Part shown: one piece after another, positions 13,965 to 19,733 of the stretch
Layout of the letters: each line of letters starts with the position of its first letter
Numbering within the stretch: the stretch's first letter is position 1
Assembly (NCBI GenBank): GCA_024279045.1
Contig: JAJRRZ010000031.1
Coordinates: 1-19,733 of the forward strand
DNA from: Alphaproteobacteria bacterium
GTDB lineage: Bacteria; Pseudomonadota; Alphaproteobacteria; Rhizobiales; Aestuariivirgaceae
Reading direction: 5' to 3'
Length of the DNA stretch: 19,733 nucleotides
Translations under genes and position numbers: made by a program
Notes under the pieces: generated by a model
Told to the model about the DNA's origin: nothing
The model's database searches: none
Seen by the model: the letters and a program-made list of their open reading frames with translations, nothing else

Positions 13965-16900
13965 TCAAGCCAGCTTCTCGCGCTCCTCCCGCAGCTCCTC
14001 GCTGAGGTCCACCGCATCATCCGGGCCGTAGCCCAGTTTGGCCAATTGCCGGCGCTTGTAGCTGAAGTAGAGCACCGGAATGACCACCAGCGTCAGAATG
14101 GTGGAGACAAGAATGCCGAAGATCAGCGAAATCGCCAGCCCGTTGAAGATCGGGTCGTCGAGGATGAAGAACGCGCCCATCATCGCCGCGATGGCCGTCA
14201 GCAGGATGGGTCGCGCCCGCACCGCCGCGGACTGGATGATCGCCTCGCGCAACGGCACGCGGCAGGAGCACTGCTGGTTGACGAAATCCACCAGCAGGAT
14301 GGAATTGCGCACGATGATGCCGGCCAGCGCAATCACGCCAATCATCGACGTGGCGGTGAACTTCGCCCCCAGCAGCGCATGGCCGGGCATCACGCCGAGG
14401 ATGGTCAGCGGAATGGGCGCCATGATGATCAGCGGCACCATGTAGCTGCCGAACTGCGCGACGATGAGGAAATAGATGCCAATCAGCCCCACCGCATAGG
14501 CCAGCCCCATGTCGCGGAAGGTCTCGTAGGTGATCTGCCACTCGCCATCCCACTTCAGGGCGAAGTTCACCGGCAGCTCCGGCTGCGAGATGAAATACTG
14601 CTCGATGGGCCTGCCGGTGGCGCTGTCCGTTGCGTCCTTCAGCTTGCCGAAGATCTCGAACATGCCATACAGCGGGCTGTCGATGGGCCCGGCCATGTCG
14701 GCCATCACGTAAACCACTGGCAACAGATCCTTGTGGTGGATTTCCTGCTCCACCGTGTCGCGGCGCAGTATGACGATTTCCGACAGCGGCACCAGCTTGC
14801 CGGAGATGCTGCGCACCTTCAGGTTCAGCAGATCCTCGATGCTGCCCTTTTCCGATGCCGGCAGCTGCACGCGGATGGGCACCGGATATTTCGAGGCGTG
14901 CGTGTGCAGATAGCTCACGTCCTCGCCGCCCAGCGCCGTGGCGATGGCCTGCGCCACCGTCGATTGCGGCACGCCCAGCGCCGCGGCGCGCTGCCTGTCC
15001 ACCGCCACGATGATGCGCGGGTTGCCGGAGGTGATGGTATCGTCGATATCGACAATGTCCGGCGTGTTCTCGAACACCTTGCGCACGTCCTTCGCCACGC
15101 GCAATTGCCCGGCGTAGTCGATGCCGTATATCTCCGCCACGATGGGCGAGAGCACCGGCGGGCCGGGCGGCACCTCCACCACCTTGAAGGTGAAGTTGGC
15201 GTCCTTGAAGCGTTCCATGAGCTTCTGGCGCACCTCGCGGGCAATGTCGTGGCTCTTGCGATCGCGCAGTTTCTTGTCCACCAGGTTTACCTGGATGTCG
15301 CCAAGATGCGGCTCCTGGCGCAGGTAGTATTGCCGCACCAGCCCGTTGAAGCCCACCGGCGAGGCTGTGCCGGCATAGGCCTGCCAGTTGGCCACTTCCG
15401 GCACCTCGTGCAGCACCGAGGCAAGCTCCTTCAGCGTGCGCGCCGTTTCCTCCAGCGCCGTGCCTTCCGGCATGTCCAGCACGATCTGGAATTCCGACTT
15501 GTTGTCGAACGGCAGCATCTTCAGGATCACCAGCTTCGCCACGCCCAGGCCCATGCTGGCAACCATCAGGAACACCAGCGAGAACACCAGCAGATAGCGC
15601 TTCGTGCGGCCCCATGCGCCCAGTTGCAGAAACGGCGTGAGCACGCGGCGGAACAGGCGCCCGCTGAAATCCTCGTGCTGTTGTTCATGCGCGCCTTCCG
15701 CGGGGGCGTGTGCCGCATGGCTGTGCTTGTGGCCCTTCACGATGAGCTTGTAGGCCAGCCACGGCGAGATGATGAACGCCACCAGCAGGGAGAGGAACAT
15801 GCCCATCGACGCATTGATGGGAATGGGGCTCATGTATGGCCCCATAAGGCCGGTAACGAAGGCCATGGGCAGCAGCGCGGCGATCACCGTGAATGTCGCC
15901 AGGATGGTCGGCGAGCCGACCTCGTCCACCGCCTGCGGGATCAGCTCCCACGGCTTGCGGTCATCACCCATCTGCAGGTGGCGGTGGATGTTTTCCACCA
16001 CCACAATGGCGTCGTCCACCAGGATGCCGATGGAGAAGATCAGCGCGAACAGCGACACGCGGTTGATGGTGAAGCCATAGGCCCAGGAAGCAAACAGCGT
16101 AACCGCCAGGGTGGAGATCACCGCAATGCCCACCACCACGGCCTCGCGCCAGCCCATGGTGAACAGCACCAGCAACACCACCGAGCCGGTGGCGAACAGC
16201 AGCTTCAGAATGAGCGTCTTGGCCTTGTCGTCAGCCGTCTGGCCATAGTTGCGGGTAACGCTCAGCTTCACGCCATCGGGCACGAACACGCCCTTCAGCC
16301 GCTCGATGTGGCTGATCAGCTTGTTGGCGATGACCACCGCGTTCTGCCCCGGCTGCTTGGCGATCTCGATGGTAACCGCCGGAAAGCAGCCCGCCGGTGC
16401 GCCGTTCTTCAGCTCATGCGGGCCGGTGCAGTATTCCACATAGTTCTTCGGCGTATCCGGGCCGAAGGTGATGTCCGCCACGTCGGCGAGATACACCGGC
16501 TTGCCGCCGAACACACCAACCACGAGGTTCTTCACCTCCTCCGGGCGCGACAGGAAGGTGCCGGCACGCACCGGGATGTTCAGGTTGCCCGCCACGATGC
16601 TTTGCCGGTCGGTGGAGGCGTTCGACGCCAGCAGCGCCTTGCGCAGATCCTCCAGCGACAGCTGATAGGCCGCCAGCTTCTGCGGATCGATGGCCACGTT
16701 CACCACGCGCTCCGGCCCGCCGATGGTGCGCACCTGCCGCGTGCCGGGAATACGCTTCAGCTCCGCCTCCAGCGTGTGGGCAATGCGCTTCAGGTCGTGC
16801 GCCGTGCGCTGGCCGGAGGCATCCCACAGCGTGAAGGTAACGATGGGAATGTCGTCGATGGAGCGCGGCTTGACGATGGGCTGCGCCACGCCGAGGTTTT

Positions 16901-17333
16901 GCGGCAGCCAGTCGAGGTTGGAAAAGATCTTGTCATACAGCCGCAGGATGGCGTCCGTGCGTGGCTCGCCCACCTTGAACTGCACGGTGATCATGCTCAT
17001 GCCGGGGCGCGAGACGGAGTAGATGTGCTTCAGCCCCTCCATCTCGCCCAGCACCTGCTCGGCAGGAGTGGTTACAAGCTGTTCCACCTCGCGCGCCGAA
17101 GCGCCGGGAAAGGCGATGAACACATTGGCGAAGGTAACGTTGATCTGCGGCTCTTCCTCGCGCGGCGTAACCAGCACCGCAAACACGCCGGACAGCAGCG
17201 TGGCGATGAGCAGCAGCAGCGTGATCTGGTTGCGCACGAAGGCCCGCGTGATGATGCCGGAAATGCCCATCTTGCCCGGTGGCGTGCCCGGCGCACCGGG
17301 AGCGCCCCCCGCGGGAGAACCGTTGCCGCTCAT
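13965..17333 (-). CDS. RND-family efflux pump, inner-membrane subunit
   Basis: Proton-driven exporter of 1122 residues of the AcrB-like RND superfamily (COG0841), the expected full length with a short Gly/Pro-rich N-terminal extension. The TM4 motif SIGILVDDAIVVVEN holds the proton-relay pair Asp440-Asp441. In TM10 the position of the AcrB lysine is Arg1009 (IVRNSILLVDF). Odd features: a His-rich linker between TM6 and TM7 (six His in 535-553), a CxC pair (Cys1022, Cys1024) in the cytoplasmic loop after TM10, and two Cys (302 and 316) in a periplasmic porter insertion. Its ATG overlaps the stop of the adaptor gene by 1 nt (TGATG). The substrate is unknown; drugs, solvents, metals or thiol compounds are all possible. 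The outer-membrane channel is not in this window. Confidence 0.94.
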   Translation of the reverse strand: MSGNGSPAGGAPGAPGTPPGKMGISGIITRAFVRNQITLLLLIATLLSGVFAVLVTPREEEPQINVTFANVFIAFPGASAREVEQLVTTPAEQVLGEMEGLKHIYSVSRPGMSMITVQFKVGEPRTDAILRLYDKIFSNLDWLPQNLGVAQPIVKPRSIDDIPIVTFTLWDASGQRTAHDLKRIAHTLEAELKRIPGTRQVRTIGGPERVVNVAIDPQKLAAYQLSLEDLRKALLASNASTDRQSIVAGNLNIPVRAGTFLSRPEEVKNLVVGVFGGKPVYLADVADITFGPDTPKNYVEYCTGPHELKNGAPAGCFPAVTIEIAKQPGQNAVVIANKLISHIERLKGVFVPDGVKLSVTRNYGQTADDKAKTLILKLLFATGSVVLLVLFTMGWREAVVVGIAVISTLAVTLFASWAYGFTINRVSLFALIFSIGILVDDAIVVVENIHRHLQMGDDRKPWELIPQAVDEVGSPTILATFTVIAALLPMAFVTGLMGPYMSPIPINASMGMFLSLLVAFIISPWLAYKLIVKGHKHSHAAHAPAEGAHEQQHEDFSGRLFRRVLTPFLQLGAWGRTKRYLLVFSLVFLMVASMGLGVAKLVILKMLPFDNKSEFQIVLDMPEGTALEETARTLKELASVLHEVPEVANWQAYAGTASPVGFNGLVRQYYLRQEPHLGDIQVNLVDKKLRDRKSHDIAREVRQKLMERFKDANFTFKVVEVPPGPPVLSPIVAEIYGIDYAGQLRVAKDVRKVFENTPDIVDIDDTITSGNPRIIVAVDRQRAAALGVPQSTVAQAIATALGGEDVSYLHTHASKYPVPIRVQLPASEKGSIEDLLNLKVRSISGKLVPLSEIVILRRDTVEQEIHHKDLLPVVYVMADMAGPIDSPLYGMFEIFGKLKDATDSATGRPIEQYFISQPELPVNFALKWDGEWQITYETFRDMGLAYAVGLIGIYFLIVAQFGSYMVPLIIMAPIPLTILGVMPGHALLGAKFTATSMIGVIALAGIIVRNSILLVDFVNQQCSCRVPLREAIIQSAAVRARPILLTAIAAMMGAFFILDDPIFNGLAISLIFGILVSTILTLVVIPVLYFSYKRRQLAKLGYGPDDAVDLSEELREEREKLA

Positions 17334-18481
17334 CAGTTTGCCTCCCCGCCGCTGGCGGCCTGCTCATCACCCGCGCGCTGTGCCTGCAGCGTCAACGTTG
17401 CGCGCAGCGGATCCAGTGCCACCACATCGCCCTCGTTCAGCCCGGCCAGCAGCTCCACAAGGCCATTGCCCAGCGGCCTGCCGGTGCGCACCTGCACGAA
17501 CTCGATGCGCCCCTTCACGATGCGATACACGCCCGCCAGCTCGCCGCGCCGCGCCACCGCCTTCTCCGGCAGCGCCAGCACTTTCGCCTTCTCCACCATG
17601 AAGGCCCCCTTCACCAGCATGCCGGGAAACAGCCCCTTGCCGTGATCCTTCATGTAGAGCCGCACGGTTACGGTGTTGGTCTTCGGGTCGGAGTAGGGGA
17701 AAATCACCATGCGCGATACCGCCCGGCGCACGCGCCCGTCCAGGTCCAGCACCACGTCGGCGCGGCTGTTCTGGCGGATCGCCGGCACATAACGCTGCGG
17801 CAGCGCCACATGCGCGCGCAGCTCCTCCGTCGAGAAGCCGCTCATCAGCGGTTTGCCCGGCGCGGCCAGCTCGCCCACTTCCGCATGCCGCGCGGTAACC
17901 ACGCCGGAATAGGGCGCGCGCACCTTGGTATAGGCCAGTTGCTCTTCCGCCTGCTTCAGCGCCGCCTCGGCCTGGCGCACGCCAGCCTGCGCCGCCTCGT
18001 ATTCGGCTTTTGCCTGGTCGAACTGCGCCTTCGGCGCGGTGCCGCGGCGGAACAGCTGGCTGATGCGGTTGGACGCCTGGCGCGCGGCAATCAGCTTCGC
18101 CTGCGCCGCCTTCAGCCCGGCGCGCGCCTGCTCCAGCGCCGCGCGCTGCTGCGTGTCGTCGATTTCCACCAGCAGCGCACCCTTCTTCACCTGGTCATTC
18201 ACGTCGAAATGAATGGCAATGATGCGCCCGGATGTCTGCGCCGACACGGTGGATTGCCGGTCTGCCTCGATCACGCCCTCGAACAACCGCTCGCGCGCCG
18301 CCTCGATGCGCTGCACCCGCGCCGTTTGCAGGTCCGCCACACGCGCCTCCGCCAGCGCGGCGGGCTGATTTTCCGCCGCGGCAAGGCGCGCCATGCCCAC
18401 AGGCGGAAACGTGGCAGCCATCGCCACCAGCAGCGCCAGCGCCGCGCCTGCCACGCTCGAAGTGCGCCCGATCATGAACAT
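17333..18481 (-). CDS. RND pump periplasmic adaptor (HlyD/AcrA family membrane-fusion protein)
   Basis: Connects the RND pump to an outer-membrane channel. The 382-residue protein has an N-terminal hydrophobic signal or anchor (about 9-25, no lipobox Cys). A lipoyl half follows at about 75-108 (VSAQTSGRIIAIHFDVNDQV, then GALLVEID), a coiled-coil hairpin at about 110-184 rich in Ala/Gln/Lys heptads, and the second lipoyl half (YTKVRAPYSGVVTARHAEVGEL, 184-205, by key residues RAP..G). Beta-barrel and membrane-proximal domains make up the rest. The ATG at 18481 is chosen because GGAG lies 10 nt upstream; the frame is open 20 codons further. It is the first gene of the pump operon and sits below an AT-rich palindrome. 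The stop overlaps the pump start. Confidence 0.92.
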   Translation of the reverse strand: MFMIGRTSSVAGAALALLVAMAATFPPVGMARLAAAENQPAALAEARVADLQTARVQRIEAARERLFEGVIEADRQSTVSAQTSGRIIAIHFDVNDQVKKGALLVEIDDTQQRAALEQARAGLKAAQAKLIAARQASNRISQLFRRGTAPKAQFDQAKAEYEAAQAGVRQAEAALKQAEEQLAYTKVRAPYSGVVTARHAEVGELAAPGKPLMSGFSTEELRAHVALPQRYVPAIRQNSRADVVLDLDGRVRRAVSRMVIFPYSDPKTNTVTVRLYMKDHGKGLFPGMLVKGAFMVEKAKVLALPEKAVARRGELAGVYRIVKGRIEFVQVRTGRPLGNGLVELLAGLNEGDVVALDPLRATLTLQAQRAGDEQAASGGEAN

Positions 18482-18549
18482 GAATCGCAATCTCCGGTTT
18501 TCCAGAAAAGAATCCTCAGCCTCGCGAGCACGATGCCCCAAACCCTCGC

Positions 18550-18568
18550 CCCTGCCAAGGGGGCAGGG
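18550..18568. repeat. Hairpin in the adaptor 5' leader
   Basis: CCCTGCC and GGCAGGG form a perfect 7-bp stem around AAGGG, about 70-90 nt upstream of the adaptor ATG and downstream of the presumed promoter. It would lie in the 5' untranslated RNA of the pump operon. Function unknown. Confidence 0.4.
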
Positions 18569-18584
18569 CGCACAAGCCGGGCAA

Positions 18585-18613
18585 TAGATATATTAGAAAA
18601 ATCTAATATACAA
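18585..18613 (-). promoter_or_regulatory. Palindromic operator overlapping the presumed pump-operon promoter
   Basis: TATATTAGA (18589-18597) and TCTAATATA (18602-18610) form a perfect 9-bp inverted repeat around AAAA. On the minus strand a possible -35 TTGTAT (18608-18613) and -10 TATCTA (18585-18590) are 17 nt apart, so the palindrome would fill the spacer and a bound dimer would block RNA polymerase. The AT-rich, short-spacer form resembles sites of ArsR/SmtB-type repressors, but no regulator gene is adjacent. The symmetry is certain; repressor identity is a guess. Confidence 0.55.
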
Positions 18614-18853
18614 CCCCTCACCGAACACTTTTTGCCCAACGGAGCAGCCATGCAAGCATGGCCGCGAGGCGCGGCCCCGAGCACGATGCCGGCGCCCCGC
18701 CCCGGCTGCTGTTGCGGGTCGGAGTTTGCCATGCTGTCCTGAACCCTGTCCTGAACGTATGCCGCGTCGTGGCTTCTGACTTTTGCCCACACAGGTTGAC
18801 GCCGAGCAGGGGCGCGGTGTCTTATGACACAGGGCAAGACAAGGGGGCCGGGG

Positions 18854-19607
18854 ATGGCGGATATTGATCCCGACAAGCTGAAACGCGACGCCAAGGGCAA
18901 CATCCTGCGCAGTGAACTGCTGCGCATCAACAAGCCCGCCTTGCGTAAACTCGATGAACGACAACGCCGCACCATCGTGCGCTGGCTGCGCGGCAAAGAA
19001 TACTGGAACACATGGGCCAACGATATGCTGGCCCGGCGCAAGGCGCTGGAGGACAAGGGGAAATGGCAGGTAAGTAAAATTTGTGAGTTTGATAGATTAT
19101 TTGAAGAAGAAATTGAAAAAGGGGAGAGCGAAGAGACAGGAAAGTGGCTGAAAGACGCCAGGGCATTTTTTCCAATCTCGTCTTTCAGCGGATTAATGGG
19201 AAAGGTCAGGCGGGAAGTAGTGAAACAACCTTTGGAAAGAAGGTTGTCATTATGGTTGATATACTGAGTTTCCAATCCTTTGTTTTTCCCGGCGTTGCTG
19301 CCTTCCGAGGCGCGACCTTTTCCGGCAATGCCATTTTCCGGTTGGCCAGCTTCAAGCGGCCAGCGTCCTTTATGAAGGCCCGTTTCAAGAAGGATACCAA
19401 CTTTTCCGCCATTTACAGCGAGAAATCCTTCGGCCTACGCGATGCGCGGTTTCGTGTGGTGCCGGATTTTTCGGAAGCCGCCTTTCATGCGCCGCCGGTG
19501 CTGGACGAAATACACATCGAGGCACAGGCGGAGCTACATGCACGGCCCAGTGAAGCGCTTTTTTCAGAGCAATTGAGACCGGAATACCGAAGTCGGCGGA
19601 TGACTAG
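18854..19607 (+). pseudogene. Pentapeptide-repeat protein gene, frameshifted and cut by an IS element
   Basis: The first part (from ATG 18854, product opening MADIDPDKLKRDAKGNILRS) carries an N-terminal region with LLRINKPALRKLDERQRRT and WLRGKEYWNTWANDMLARRK. I recognise this from alphaproteobacterial pentapeptide-repeat proteins. The pentapeptide part itself lies in a different frame (about 19270-19480), with repeats centred on Phe: AAFRGATFSGNAIF, ASFKRPASF, DARF, AAF. The first frame runs on to a stop at 19267 and the second is open from 19144, so at least one frameshift lies between about 19150 and 19270; a run of six Ts at 19166-19171 is one candidate site. The second frame then reaches PEYRSRRM and is interrupted near 19607 by an IS5-type element. 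Two functional proteins are less likely. Pentapeptide proteins fold as a right-handed beta-helix; the role of this one is unknown. Confidence 0.75.
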
Positions 19608-19733
19608 GCTCTGTGGACGAATTTTATCCAGATGAAGGCGCAGACGAGGGCAAGCATTGATGCGAAATTGGCAGCTGTTTTCTCGCAGCGCAGGGCAATT
19701 CTCTTGAACCGTTTGATTTTCCCGAACAGCTGC
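19604..19733 (-). CDS. IS5-family transposase, C-terminal fragment (continues past window edge)
   Basis: Reading leftward from the window end, 42 codons are open and end in TAG (19606-19604). They read QLFGKIKRFKRIALRCEKT, then AANFASMLALVCAFIWIKF and VHRA. An (F)GKIKRF-(K)RIALRCEKTA stretch followed by a hydrophobic tail is the normal C-terminus of IS5-family transposases (IS427-like group). The DDE residues that are visible in a full copy lie outside the window, so activity cannot be judged. The stop codon falls at the edge of the element, in what may be the target-site sequence CTAG. Confidence 0.82.
   Translation of the reverse strand, partial: QLFGKIKRFKRIALRCEKTAANFASMLALVCAFIWIKFVHRA
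19608..19733 (-). mobile_element. End of an IS5-family insertion sequence
   Basis: The element end is placed at GGCTCTGTGGACGAATTT (from 19608, within one or two bases), a typical terminal inverted-repeat opening for this group, just after TGACTAG. It interrupts the pentapeptide-repeat gene. The other end, the matching inverted repeat and the target duplication are outside the window, so the boundary is approximate. Confidence 0.7.

Noticed and set aside
13809..17645. Very long (over 1200 codons) plus-strand open frame opposite the RND pump
   Set aside because: It mirrors the third-codon GC bias of the pump gene, crosses the end of another gene and has no recognisable domain or ribosome-binding site.
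18473..19275. Minus-strand open frame extending upstream of the adaptor through the promoter palindrome
   Set aside because: Overlaps the pentapeptide gene, has no domain, and runs through a likely operator and hairpin.

Overview
This 19.7-kb window is high-GC DNA, almost all of it coding on the minus strand. It most likely comes from an alphaproteobacterial chromosome. The clues are a CGTCATGCCCGG-type palindromic repeat pair of the kind common in that class, a PleC/PdhS-like histidine kinase, a COG3845-type nucleoside ABC transporter, and a pentapeptide-repeat protein plus IS5-type transposase end that match types I know from Alphaproteobacteria. No rRNA, tRNA or CRISPR was seen. The taxonomic placement is inference.

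Layout. 1-593: a higBA toxin-antitoxin module read leftward, antitoxin cut by the window edge, with a perfect palindrome at its promoter. 629-1252: pyrE (pyrimidine synthesis). 1325-6074: a signalling cluster, read right to left as a two-PAS histidine kinase, an OmpR-type response regulator, and its own HAMP-type kinase 4 nt downstream. 6075-6695: a 620-nt divergent intergenic region with several hairpins. 6696-7622: two small predicted secreted proteins facing each other, one unknown and one with two SH3b repeats. 7901-12899: a complete BMP-family ABC importer (ATPase, two permeases, binding protein) interrupted only by a REP/BIME-like element between ATPase and permeases. 13039-18481: an adaptor, an RND pump and an AT-rich FkbM methyltransferase, tightly packed and in one direction, with an AT-rich palindrome in the presumed promoter. 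18854-19733: a frameshifted pentapeptide-repeat gene cut by an IS5-family element that runs off the window.

How the genes work together. The importer probably brings in purine nucleosides or a related compound, driven by one competent and one degenerate ATPase site. The adaptor and RND protein form two parts of a tripartite efflux pump whose outer-membrane channel is not in the window. The pump has a His-rich cytoplasmic linker and a CxC motif, which together with the operator-like palindrome make a metal- or thiol-linked function worth testing. The response regulator could receive input from both flanking kinases.

I did not find a clear, wholly new multi-gene system. The best candidates for something undescribed are the pump-FkbM gene cluster, the structured 6.1-6.7 kb intergenic region, and the unknown secreted protein at 6696-7064.
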